Origin: Candidatus Nanopelagicales bacterium | Lineage (GTDB): Bacteria; Actinomycetota; Actinomycetes; Nanopelagicales; Nanopelagicaceae | Assembly (NCBI GenBank): GCA_030832365.1 | Contig: JAURJF010000048.1 | Location: forward strand, 1 to 7,378 | Length of the DNA stretch: 7,378 nt | Reading direction: 5' to 3' | In this document: positions 1-6,006 of the stretch, piece after piece | Position numbering within the stretch: position 1 is the stretch's first letter | Layout of the letters: each line of letters starts with the position of its first letter | The notes under the pieces: model-generated | Told to the model about the DNA's origin: nothing | Databases searched by the model: none | What the model saw: only the letters and a program-made list of their open reading frames with translations | Made by a program: the position numbers and the translations under genes

Positions 1-406
1 GTAGTTCAAGTGCGCGAGTAGTTTCTGCCTTGATTTCGCCTTTTCCATCAATTGGGCGACCGAGGGCGTCAACAACTCTTCCTAAAAAGCCATCACCGAC
101 TGGAACTGAGAGAATTTCTCCGGTGCGGCGCACTGTTGTTCCCTCTTCAATTCCGGTGAACTCACCCAAGATAACAACACCGATCTCGCGCACATCAAGG
201 TTTAGCGCAAGTCCTAAGGTGCCATTTTCAAACTTTAGAAGCTCATTAGTCATCGTCGATGGAAGTCCTTCCACGCGAGCAATGCCATCGCCAGCTACAA
301 CGACGGTACCTATCTCATCGCGTGATGCGCTACCTGGATCGTATGACTTAACAAAGTTTGCTAAGGCATCACGAATCTCTTCAGGTCGAATCGTTAATTC
401 CGCCAT
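1..406 (-). CDS. atpA: ATP synthase F1 subunit alpha, N-terminal part (3' end off the window)
   Basis: Subunit alpha forms the non-catalytic nucleotide sites of the F1 hexamer and alternates with beta. Only 135 residues are visible because the gene runs off the left edge. They show the N-terminal helix that contacts delta (start MAELTIRPEEIRDAL), then the beta-barrel domain with GDGIARVEGL (residues 39-48), NELLKFENG (54-62), GVVILGEFTGIEEG (76-89), ILSVPVGDGFLGRVV (98-112) and GRPIDGKG (116-123), all typical of AtpA. The Walker A loop, expected near residue 170, lies outside the window. The ATG is preceded by GGGAGAG with 8 bases between it and the start, and the gap to the atpH stop is 14 bp. 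Identity is secure. The rest of the gene, and whether the catalytic-site residues are intact, cannot be judged here. Confidence 0.97.
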   Translation of the reverse strand, partial: MAELTIRPEEIRDALANFVKSYDPGSASRDEIGTVVVAGDGIARVEGLPSTMTNELLKFENGTLGLALNLDVREIGVVILGEFTGIEEGTTVRRTGEILSVPVGDGFLGRVVDALGRPIDGKGEIKAETTRALEL

Positions 407-414
407 GATTTTTT

Positions 415-421
415 CTCTCCC
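415..421 (-). promoter_or_regulatory. Ribosome binding site of atpA
   Basis: GGGAGAG on the minus strand lies 8 bases before the atpA ATG and supports that start. Its first base is the last base of the atpH stop codon, so atpA has its own ribosome site within a very short gap. Confidence 0.7.
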
Positions 422-1260
422 TATACTGCGAGCGCTCTGCCCGCGTCGGCCAAACGATTGACGATTGTGGCGTCAATCAATTCATCTGCAAATCGGATGG
501 ATAGACCACCCAAAACTTTTGGATCAAGTTCAACATTTAATCTCACTGGCTGACCTATCTTGCCAGAGAGGCTACTTGCTAATTTATCTTTCTGCGCTTG
601 GCTTAACTCCACTGCGCTTTTAACATGAGCAATTACTCTCATCTTCCTAGCAGCTGCAGCGCTAGCATAAAAAGCGATAGTCCTTTCAATACTTCTTCCC
701 CGCATTCCGCTTACCAACGCGGCTAGTAGTCTTGAAGTTGAGGGACATACCTTTGATGCCAATAACTTTGCAACAAGCACTCGCTTGCCTTCACCGGAAT
801 ACTTTGCTGAGTTGAGAATCTGACGAAGTTCTAGATCACTTGCCACAATTCTTGAGAACTGAAAAATCTCCTCCTCGAGGCGATCTAGCTCGTTATTTTG
901 ATTAGCAACAGATGCCTCGGCCTCAACGGCTAATTGCTCAATTACATCACCAAGATTCGATGGGCTCGACCAACGAAGGGCGGTTAGGTTAATAAGAAGC
1001 TTTATAGCCAGATCCGATGTGCTCTTACCAAAGAGCTCTTTCGCAAGTTCTGCCTTGGAATTAGCATCTCTGGAATTATCAGTTAACGCGCGACGAAGTG
1101 GAGTCGAGGAATCAAGAGTTGTAACAACTGCAAATAAATGAGCAGAGAGCGCTGAAGCATCTGCTGCTGATAAGCCCTTTAAGAGCTCATCAAGTGATTT
1201 GCGAGCAGCGATAAGTGACTGGCGTGACGCCCCACCCAGTGCTGCCATTGCTCTACTCAT
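421..1260 (-). CDS. atpH: ATP synthase F1 subunit delta (long actinobacterial form)
   Basis: Delta (OSCP) sits on top of F1 and joins the alpha/beta hexamer to the peripheral stalk b. At 279 aa it is about 100 residues longer than the common ~180-aa bacterial form and matches the ~270-aa form of Streptomyces. The C-terminal signature is clear: PVRLNVELDPKVLGGLSIRF (238-257) followed by DATIVNRLADAGR (263-275). The helical N-domain appears twice. Residues about 51-116 and 141-204 share the pattern L-R-x-x-L, then K-x-x-L/V-A-K-x-L, then a run ending in an Arg-containing turn and an Ile/Val-rich helix. Only the second copy leads into the canonical linker (HVKSAVELS, 212-220). The gene starts 2 bp after the atpF stop. 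A GGAG lies 14 bases upstream of the ATG, which is far, so coupling to atpF is likely. It is not fused to b, unlike mycobacteria. Confidence 0.95.
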   Translation of the reverse strand: MSRAMAALGGASRQSLIAARKSLDELLKGLSAADASALSAHLFAVVTTLDSSTPLRRALTDNSRDANSKAELAKELFGKSTSDLAIKLLINLTALRWSSPSNLGDVIEQLAVEAEASVANQNNELDRLEEEIFQFSRIVASDLELRQILNSAKYSGEGKRVLVAKLLASKVCPSTSRLLAALVSGMRGRSIERTIAFYASAAAARKMRVIAHVKSAVELSQAQKDKLASSLSGKIGQPVRLNVELDPKVLGGLSIRFADELIDATIVNRLADAGRALAV

Positions 1261-1262
1261 TT

Positions 1263-1793
1263 TTACTTACTCTTCTCCAGATCTTCTAGGAAACGATCCA
1301 CAATTCTTGACTGACGGACCTGGTCATCGAGTGCTTCTCCGACAATCTTTGATGCTAACTGCGTTGCAAGAGTTCCAACTTCATTACGAAGTGAAGTAAG
1401 CGCTGCTTGACGCTCTGACTCAATAGCAGCTTGCGCGCTTGCAGCGATTCGAGTTGCCTCTTCTTGAGCTTTGACTCGCATCTCTTCAATGATTGCAGCG
1501 CCTTGAACTCTGGCTTCCTCTCTAATGCTTGCAGCCTCGCCGCGAGCATCTTGGAGTTGAGCTTTATATTGCTTAAGAGCTGCCTCTGCCTCAATTTGAG
1601 CCTTCTCTGCTCGCTCCATACCGCCTTGAATCGCATCTGTTCTTTCAGCAAATGCTTTTTCAAAACGTGGAACTACTGCGCGTCGCAGCACCATATAGAG
1701 AAGTGAGAAGGCGATGAAGCCAACAATTATCTCTGCGGTATGGGGAATTAAAGGATTTAACTCCTCTGCCGCTGCCAATTCAATAGAGCGCAT
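1263..1793 (-). CDS. atpF: ATP synthase Fo subunit b
   Basis: Subunit b forms the peripheral stalk that holds F1 static against the rotating c-ring. The protein has 176 aa, within the normal range. A short N-terminal segment is followed by one membrane helix at about residues 20-42 (AEIIVGFIAFSLLYMVLRR) and then a long charged, Ala/Glu/Gln-rich coiled coil over about 45-150 (for example AEKAQIEAEAALKQYKAQL). It ends in the delta-binding tail RIVDRFLEDLEKSK. The ATG at 1793 is the first start after an in-frame stop only a few codons upstream, so no longer form is possible. Its Shine-Dalgarno is weak (a TAGAG about 12 bases upstream). It lies 16 bp after atpE and 2 bp before atpH. Only one b gene is seen, so there is no b/b' pair in this window. 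Confidence 0.96.
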   Translation of the reverse strand: MRSIELAAAEELNPLIPHTAEIIVGFIAFSLLYMVLRRAVVPRFEKAFAERTDAIQGGMERAEKAQIEAEAALKQYKAQLQDARGEAASIREEARVQGAAIIEEMRVKAQEEATRIAASAQAAIESERQAALTSLRNEVGTLATQLASKIVGEALDDQVRQSRIVDRFLEDLEKSK

Positions 1794-1809
1794 GCTTATT
1801 TACTAAACT

Positions 1810-2013
1810 CTAGAGAACGAATGCTAGAACTAGACCGAATAGCGCTAGAGCTTCAGCAAGAGCAAAGCCTAGGAATGCGATCGGCTGGAGAACGCTTCGA
1901 GCCTCTGGCTGACGTGCTACTCCATTGATATATGCGGCGAAAATAAGTCCGGTTGCAATACCCGGTCCAATCGCTGCCAGGCCAAAACCGACCAGGTTGA
2001 GTGTGCCTTCCAT
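1810..2013 (-). CDS. atpE: ATP synthase Fo subunit c (proteolipid)
   Basis: Subunit c builds the rotating proton-carrying ring. I place the start at the ATG at 2013, giving 67 aa. An in-frame GTG at 2046 would add 11 charged residues, but it lies inside the hairpin and has no ribosome site, whereas AAAGG sits 8 bases before the chosen ATG. The protein is two membrane helices joined by a polar loop. Helix 1 is about residues 5-28 with the conserved AAIGPGIATG. The loop is RQPEA (34-38), which contacts gamma/epsilon. Helix 2 is about 43-67 with the ion-binding Glu54 in LAEALALFG. Aligned on GPG and RQPEA, the positions that coordinate sodium in Na+-type rings (Gln in helix 1, Ser/Thr after the Glu) are Thr21 and Ala55 here, so a proton ring is expected (inference). 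It is short even for this family. Confidence 0.96.
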   Translation of the reverse strand: MEGTLNLVGFGLAAIGPGIATGLIFAAYINGVARQPEARSVLQPIAFLGFALAEALALFGLVLAFVL

Positions 2014-2021
2014 GTTTCTTA

Positions 2022-2030
2022 CCTTTCCTT
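2022..2030 (-). promoter_or_regulatory. Purine-rich ribosome binding site of atpE
   Basis: AAGGAAAGG on the minus strand precedes the atpE ATG. The AAAGG part has 8 intervening bases, and the AAGGA part has 12. It is among the more SD-like sites in the window and decides the ATG at 2013 over the upstream GTG. A strong site fits the high copy number of subunit c. Confidence 0.7.
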
Positions 2031-2042
2031 CTTCGTTATCCT

Positions 2043-2067
2043 TCACGATAACCGAGCGTTATCGTGA
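2043..2067 (-). promoter_or_regulatory. Perfect 10-bp dyad (hairpin) in the atpB-atpE gap
   Basis: In the transcribed strand, TCACGATAAC (2067-2058) is followed by the 5-base loop GCTCG and then by GTTATCGTGA (2052-2043), a perfect 10-bp inverted repeat. It sits 14 bp after the atpB stop and 29 bp before the atpE ATG. No T-run follows, so it is not an intrinsic terminator. It could be an mRNA processing or stability stem that raises atpE expression, or a DNA operator palindrome. A second GATAAC directly downstream (2040-2035) can pair with the same right arm (GTTATC, 2052-2047), giving an alternative 6-bp stem with a 6-base loop next to the ribosome site. The dyad is observed directly. Its function is inferred. 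Confidence 0.75.
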
Positions 2068-2081
2068 GTAAATCTCTTTAT

Positions 2082-2870
2082 TTAATGCTCATCTGCCAAC
2101 GCTCCGGCGATATATAGAGCTGTTAGAAGGGTAAAGATATAGGCCTGCAAGCATTGGACCATAAATTCAAAGAATGTCAGCGCAATACCGATGGCAAATG
2201 CAAAGGGACTGATCAATTTAAGCCCTATGACTCCTTGTAGCAAGTGCTCCCCACCCAAGATAAATACCAAAAGGAGCAGGTGGCCAGCAAACATATTGGC
2301 AAAGAGACGAAGACTTAAGGTCATTGGGCGAACTAAAAAGTAAGTGGCAAGCTCAAGAGGAGTTATCAAAATATAGGCAGGTTTTGGAATTCCTGGCAAG
2401 AACATAATCTCTTTCATGTATTTCAAGAAACCTTGTTTACGTATTCCAACATAATGGAAGATAAAAAATGTGAAAGCAGCTAGAACATAAGGAAATGAGA
2501 TTCTCGACATCGTTGGAAATTGGATAAGCGGAATAATTCCAAATAGGTTATTAACTAAAATGAAGGTAAAGAGAGTAAATAGATATGGGACAAAGCGCAT
2601 AAACTCATGGCCAATTACCTCGCGCCCCAAATCATTTCTAACAAATGAATAGACCGACTCTCCAGCAAATTGGAGTTTTGAAGGAACTAGAGCTGCTTTT
2701 CTTGAAGCAAGAATAAAGAAGATTGAAATCAAAATTACCGAGAGAAAAACTAGAAGAATTGGTTTGGTCGCAAACTCATTACCTTCAATAAATGGAGGGA
2801 GGTTGAAGTCTCCGGCATCGGGGGGATTAAATCCCTCGTCCTTGCCAACCTCGGCTGCATAACTAAGCAA
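2082..2870 (-). CDS. atpB: ATP synthase Fo subunit a
   Basis: Subunit a carries the two proton half-channels beside the c-ring in the membrane. I choose the TTG at 2870 (262 aa) because AAGGAG lies 7 bases before it. An upstream TTG at 2936 would add 22 residues without any ribosome site. Numbering from this start, the periplasmic-side N-terminus is acidic and the first membrane helix is about 37-55. Conserved blocks follow: NNLFGIIP (107-114), PLELATYFLVRPMTLSLRLF (171-190) with the essential Arg188, and FANMFAGH (190-197). Close to the C-terminus, Glu235 and Gln242 sit where E. coli has His245 and Gln252. His197 matches E. coli Glu219, the known His/Glu exchange. The tail is YIAGALADEH. A 146-bp leader separates it from the AtpZ-like gene and 68 bp from atpE. 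Family assignment is secure, and the start is likely. Confidence 0.96.
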   Translation of the reverse strand: MLSYAAEVGKDEGFNPPDAGDFNLPPFIEGNEFATKPILLVFLSVILISIFFILASRKAALVPSKLQFAGESVYSFVRNDLGREVIGHEFMRFVPYLFTLFTFILVNNLFGIIPLIQFPTMSRISFPYVLAAFTFFIFHYVGIRKQGFLKYMKEIMFLPGIPKPAYILITPLELATYFLVRPMTLSLRLFANMFAGHLLLLVFILGGEHLLQGVIGLKLISPFAFAIGIALTFFEFMVQCLQAYIFTLLTALYIAGALADEH

Positions 2871-2877
2871 GAAAGAA

Positions 2878-2883
2878 CTCCTT
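2878..2883 (-). promoter_or_regulatory. Strong ribosome binding site of atpB that fixes a TTG start
   Basis: A perfect AAGGAG lies 7 bases before the TTG at 2870. There is no in-frame ATG at this position and nothing comparable before the alternative TTG at 2936, so this site decides the start of subunit a. Confidence 0.75.
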
Positions 2884-2920
2884 GAAGCGTTTTTGGGCCT
2901 TAATTCATGGGGAAGACGGT

Positions 2921-2988
2921 GTAACCCTATGGGCAAGTGGCCAGGTTGAGAAATTCAACTAAGCCGAAATAGGGGTAAAAAGGGTTAC
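2921..2988 (-). promoter_or_regulatory. Leader of atpB with nested and competing stems
   Basis: The 146-bp gap before atpB (2871-3016) has no gene that I can support. In it, GTAACCCT and AGGGTTAC (2921-2928 and 2981-2988) form an 8-bp inverted repeat 52 bases apart. It encloses a smaller hairpin at 2939-2965 (GTTGA/TCAAC stem with GGCU/GGCC flank pairs). The same 2925-2930 bases can instead pair with 2969-2974 (CCCTAT/ATAGGG), so the two folds exclude each other. I see no clear -35/-10 pair and no T-tract terminator. A regulatory leader or the 5' end of a separate atp transcript is possible but unproven. Confidence 0.4.
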
Positions 2989-3016
2989 TTACCTTACTTA
3001 AATTAGCGGGGCTCTC

Positions 3017-3223
3017 TTACTTTCGCCCAAAGCGGAGCCAGACCAGATAAAGGGCTGATCCCATACCCAGAAGAAGTCCTGAGAGAAGGAAGAAGCCGGT
3101 ATTAAGCCACTGATCAAGCCCCCAGCCAATGCCGCCCCAGATTAGAAGGCCTGAGAGCATATATCCAAAGATGGTCCAGAAAGCGTTGTCTTCGCTCGGT
3201 CTTTTTGGCTCATTACTACTCAT
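3017..3223 (-). CDS. AtpZ-like small membrane protein (F1Fo ATPase gene 1 family)
   Basis: A 68-aa protein with two membrane helices at about residues 15-36 and 44-64, joined by the short turn DQWLNTG. The Gly-rich first helix (GLLIWGGIGWGLDQW) and second helix (SGLLLGMGSALYLVW) fit the AtpZ family found beside AtpI at the head of atp operons. That family is linked to c-ring assembly or to cation supply for the synthase. Two ATGs stand in tandem. The second (3223) is 5 bases from a perfect AAGGAG, while the first (3226) is only 2 bases away but overlaps the upstream stop as TAATG, so either could be used. A basic C-terminus (RFGRK) suggests it ends in the cytoplasm. The family call rests on topology, pattern and location, and the exact role here is inferred. 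Confidence 0.75.
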   Translation of the reverse strand: MSSNEPKRPSEDNAFWTIFGYMLSGLLIWGGIGWGLDQWLNTGFFLLSGLLLGMGSALYLVWLRFGRK

Positions 3224-3225
3224 CA

Positions 3226-3651
3226 TTACTCCTTAGATTGGCTCTTAGGTTGAGGTAACTCTAGTCGTAGTTTAAAGAAAGCCCGAACCTCGCCAGATAA
3301 CCATGCGGCAGAGATCACCAGAGCGCTTATGCCAAAGGCAGACCTATCAAGTGAGTCAGGCTCACTTAAGCGAGTGACCGCAATAAGAAAGAGTGCAATC
3401 AGCAAGAGCTTAGTGAAATAGGACATCAGCGCAAGGGCCATAACTGAAATTGGATCTGCGTTCCTACTTAATATCCCGACTGCTATTGAGACTGAAAAAA
3501 ATATTAAGACAACAAAACTTGCAAGAGCGCTACCAAAAAATCCTGGGGTACCTGAATAAATTGTGAAAAAAACAATTGCGATAACAGTTGCAACGAGTGA
3601 GGAAGTTAATGCCCCGCGCCACATCTGCTTATTAGATGATGCAATATCCAT
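3226..3651 (-). CDS. AtpI-like four-helix membrane protein preceding the ATP synthase genes
   Basis: A 141-aa protein with four predicted membrane helices at about residues 13-32, 40-61, 68-92 and 103-121, a short N-terminus and a charged tail (RAFFKLRLELPQPKSQSKE). Size, topology and the place directly before AtpZ and atpB match the ATP synthase protein I family, in which AtpI helps assemble the c-ring but is not part of the finished enzyme. The corresponding mycobacterial gene lies between rfe and atpB. Sequence conservation in this family is weak, so the call relies mainly on context. The ATG follows the stop of the wecA-like gene with no gap (TAGATG), and AAGG lies 5 bases before it. The 3' end overlaps or touches the AtpZ-like start. 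A generic hypothetical membrane protein is the alternative. Confidence 0.7.
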   Translation of the reverse strand: MDIASSNKQMWRGALTSSLVATVIAIVFFTIYSGTPGFFGSALASFVVLIFFSVSIAVGILSRNADPISVMALALMSYFTKLLLIALFLIAVTRLSEPDSLDRSAFGISALVISAAWLSGEVRAFFKLRLELPQPKSQSKE

Positions 3652-4731
3652 CTATGCCTTGACCTTCTTCTCTCTCTTGGTGGTAAGAACTGCGCTTAGT
3701 AGGAGCAGCGCGCCCACTAGAAGCGCTGCCCATAGTGGAATAAACGCTGAGAGCATTGCAGGAAGTGCAAGCATGGCGGTAACTAGATAGAGAATTACTG
3801 CGCTTCGTTGTTGCGAATTTCCCCATGCCATTAATTTATGATGAAGATGCTCTTGATCGGGAGCAAAGGGTGAGCGCCCTGATCTAACTCTGCGCAGCAC
3901 TGCTAGCGCTAGATCAAGTAATGGAATTGCAAGAACGGCAAATGGTAAGAGAAGTGGGAGAGCGGCAGGTCCAATGTTCTCTGCAAATACTGCATTGGCA
4001 TCAATTTGGCCCATCAAAGTGATAGCTGATGCTGCAAGCAATAAACCTAAGAACATCGATCCAGAATCTCCCATAAAAATCTTTGCTGGATGCGTGTTAT
4101 GTGGCAGAAAGCCAAGACAGCAGCCAATAACAATCGCTGTTACAAGCGATGGTGCGCCAGCGCGACTAAACCCATTTTCAACAGCTAATAGATATGAGAA
4201 ACCAAAGAATGCTGCCGCTGATATGCCAACAATTCCAGTAGCAAGACCATCTAGCCCATCTATGAAGTTAACCGCGTTAATGATTACAACTACCACTACT
4301 ACCGTTAATAGCTGACCGATATTTGTGGGAAGAACAATGATGCCATCTATTGGAAGCCAGAGAATTTGAATTCCAAAGATTAGAAGAATTGCGGCCGCCA
4401 AGCCTTGACCTGCTAACTTCACAACAGCATCTAACTCAAAGCGATCATCAAGAGCTCCGATTAAAAGTACAAAGGTTGCGGCAAGAAATATTCCGAGTAA
4501 CTCTTGTGAGTAAGCCTTGCCAACTAATTTAAGGCTGCTTACCATTATTAAAGTTGCTCCCATAGCTAGCCACATCGCTACCCCGCCCCAACGCGCAGTG
4601 GCTTGAGTATGAATATCGCGTTCTCTAACAGAGGCAACTGCTTTTGTGCGCAGCGCAAGAGAACGAACCAGCGGAGTGAGCATATAAGTTAGTACCGAAG
4701 CGATTAAGAGAGTTAAAAAGTATTCGCGCAT
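3652..4731 (-). CDS. wecA: WecA/TagO-like undecaprenyl-phosphate sugar-1-phosphate transferase
   Basis: A polytopic membrane enzyme of the MraY/WecA family (359 aa, about 10-11 helices). It probably transfers GlcNAc-1-phosphate from UDP-GlcNAc to undecaprenyl phosphate, the first step of a cell-envelope polysaccharide. In actinobacteria this gene (rfe) stands next to the atp operon. Visible family motifs in order are RWGG (47-50), GALDDR with Asp95-Asp96 (92-97), NAVNFIDGLDG (152-162) with the catalytic Asp block, FMGDSGS (219-225), and EHLHHKL (294-300), the His motif that separates WecA-type from MraY-type enzymes. A run of six Val (144-149) leads into the Asp motif. The ATG overlaps the glyA stop by one base (TAATG) and no Shine-Dalgarno is visible, so translation probably depends on reinitiation after glyA. 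The sugar could be another HexNAc. The family call is firm. Confidence 0.9.
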   Translation of the reverse strand: MREYFLTLLIASVLTYMLTPLVRSLALRTKAVASVRERDIHTQATARWGGVAMWLAMGATLIMVSSLKLVGKAYSQELLGIFLAATFVLLIGALDDRFELDAVVKLAGQGLAAAILLIFGIQILWLPIDGIIVLPTNIGQLLTVVVVVVIINAVNFIDGLDGLATGIVGISAAAFFGFSYLLAVENGFSRAGAPSLVTAIVIGCCLGFLPHNTHPAKIFMGDSGSMFLGLLLAASAITLMGQIDANAVFAENIGPAALPLLLPFAVLAIPLLDLALAVLRRVRSGRSPFAPDQEHLHHKLMAWGNSQQRSAVILYLVTAMLALPAMLSAFIPLWAALLVGALLLLSAVLTTKREKKVKA

Positions 4732-5996
4732 TAGGCTGGGTAGACAGGGAACTTTGCAGTTAGCGCATTTACTTCCTTGCGAATTTGAGCAGTCTTTGCC
4801 TCATCTTCTCCATCTTTAATAGCTCTAGCTATCAAAGAAGCAATAACGGGCATCTGCTCACTACCCATGCCTTGAGTGGTTACCGCTGGCGTTCCCACTC
4901 TAATTCCACTTGTCACAGCAGGTGATTCTGGATCATAAGGAATGGCGTTTTTATTAAGTGAAATTCCAGCTCGGCCACATCTTTCATCTGCTACTTTTCC
5001 ATTAACACCAGTTGAGCGAATATCAATGAGAGCTAAGTGGGTCTCTGTGCCCCCAGATACTGCTCTCATTCCCTCAGTTTCTAAAGACTTGGCAAGATCT
5101 TTGGCATTAACAATTACTTGCTTGGCATAGGCCTGATATTGCGCTGTGGCACACTCTTTTAAGGCAATAGCTTTGGCAGCTACTGCGCTCATTATTGGTC
5201 CGCCCTGCATACCTGGAAATATTGCTTTATCAATAGCTGCGGCATGAGCGGCTTTACTTAAAATCATTCCACCACGAGGACCTCTTAAAACCTTATGGGT
5301 AGTAAATGAAACTACATCTGCATATTCAACTGGCGAGGGAATAGCTTTTCCGGCTACCAAACCTATGAAGTGAGCAGCATCCACCCACATGATTGCTCCA
5401 ACTTCATCACAGATACTTCTAACTGTTTTAAAATCAATCAAGCTTGGATAGGCGGTGGCTCCTGAGCAGATCATCTTTGGTTTAACTCTTAGCGCAATAT
5501 CGCGAAGCTCGTCATAATCAATTAATTCGTTATCTTGCCTTACTCCATATGATTCAACGTTAAACCACTTACCGGAGAAATTAACTTTAGATCCATGGGT
5601 TAGATGACCGCCATGTGGAAGTGACATTGCAAGCACGGTATCACCAGGCTTTGTAAAGGCTTGATAAACCGCAACATTGGCACTTGCTCCTGAGTGTGGT
5701 TGCAAATTTGCATGTTCTGCTCCGAATAACTCTTTAGCTCTTGCAATACCAATTACTTCAGCCTTATCAACCTCTTCGCATCCTCCGTAATAGCGCTTGC
5801 CTGGATAGCCTTCAGCATATTTATTTGAAAGAGTTGAACCAAGGGCGGCAAGAACAGCTGGAGATGTGAAATTCTCACTAGCTATTAATTGAAGATTCTC
5901 GCGCTGCCTATCAAGTTCAGAAATTAATATTGCAGCAATCTCCGGATCTTGTCCCTGCAGGGCTTGGAAATCTGGGCCGAAGAAAGTCTCTGACAT
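4731..5996 (-). CDS. glyA: Serine hydroxymethyltransferase
   Basis: A cytosolic PLP enzyme that converts serine and tetrahydrofolate to glycine and 5,10-methylene-tetrahydrofolate, feeding purine, thymidylate and methionine synthesis. The full-length 421 aa match the family. Visible blocks are LIASENFTSP (37-46), YAEGYPGKRYYGG (60-72), NLQPHSGASANVAVY (97-111), the PLP-ring Asp206 in WVDAAH (204-209), the Schiff-base Lys235 in FTTHKVLRGPRGG (231-243), GMQGGP (262-267) and SGIRVGTPAVTT (363-374) with the substrate-carboxylate Arg366. Nothing catalytic seems missing. The ATG has AGGA 8 bases upstream and lies 10 bp after the Sua5-like gene. Its stop overlaps the wecA-like ATG. A glyA at this position is shared with Streptomyces-type gene order and absent from the mycobacterial one. 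Confidence 0.97.
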   Translation of the reverse strand: MSETFFGPDFQALQGQDPEIAAILISELDRQRENLQLIASENFTSPAVLAALGSTLSNKYAEGYPGKRYYGGCEEVDKAEVIGIARAKELFGAEHANLQPHSGASANVAVYQAFTKPGDTVLAMSLPHGGHLTHGSKVNFSGKWFNVESYGVRQDNELIDYDELRDIALRVKPKMICSGATAYPSLIDFKTVRSICDEVGAIMWVDAAHFIGLVAGKAIPSPVEYADVVSFTTHKVLRGPRGGMILSKAAHAAAIDKAIFPGMQGGPIMSAVAAKAIALKECATAQYQAYAKQVIVNAKDLAKSLETEGMRAVSGGTETHLALIDIRSTGVNGKVADERCGRAGISLNKNAIPYDPESPAVTSGIRVGTPAVTTQGMGSEQMPVIASLIARAIKDGEDEAKTAQIRKEVNALTAKFPVYPA

Positions 5997-6006
5997 GGCC
6001 TAAATC

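Noticed and set aside
30..461. Plus-strand open frame of 143 codons
   Set aside because: It lies antisense to the well-conserved atpA and the end of atpH, has no family features and shows low-complexity Ser/Pro/Thr content typical of a shadow frame.
1355..1663. Second minus-strand frame of 102 codons inside atpF
   Set aside because: It lies out of frame within the coiled-coil coding part of atpF. Its Lys/Leu/Gln-rich content follows from the repetitive Ala/Glu codons of the true gene.
1431..1706. Plus-strand frame of 91 codons opposite atpF
   Set aside because: Antisense shadow of the coiled coil; its Cys/Ser/Leu-rich sequence has no recognisable domain.
421..1793. Mycobacterial-type b-delta fusion
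   Set aside because: atpF and atpH are separate genes, with a stop at 1263-1265 and a new ATG at 1260.
2014..2046. GTG start adding 11 residues to subunit c
   Set aside because: The GTG is buried in the hairpin and lacks a ribosome site. The added charged residues do not fit the family's N-terminus, and the ATG at 2013 has a good ribosome site.
2043..2067. Intrinsic terminator between atpB and atpE
   Set aside because: The stem is good, but no T-tract follows in the transcribed direction and the operon clearly continues.
2937..3016. Sigma-70-type promoter in the atpB leader
   Set aside because: Candidate -35 and -10 boxes (for example TTGAAT with TAGGGT) have a 23-base spacing and poor -10 matches, so no promoter can be called from the sequence.
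3974..4315. Plus-strand frame of 113 codons opposite the wecA-like gene
   Set aside because: Antisense to the membrane helices and catalytic motifs of a conserved enzyme; the Thr run is the complement of its poly-Val stretch.
4260..4320. Near-trinucleotide repeat (GTA/GTG/GTT codons)
   Set aside because: It encodes the Val-rich helix before the Asp motif of the WecA-like protein. The codons vary, so it is not a true microsatellite.
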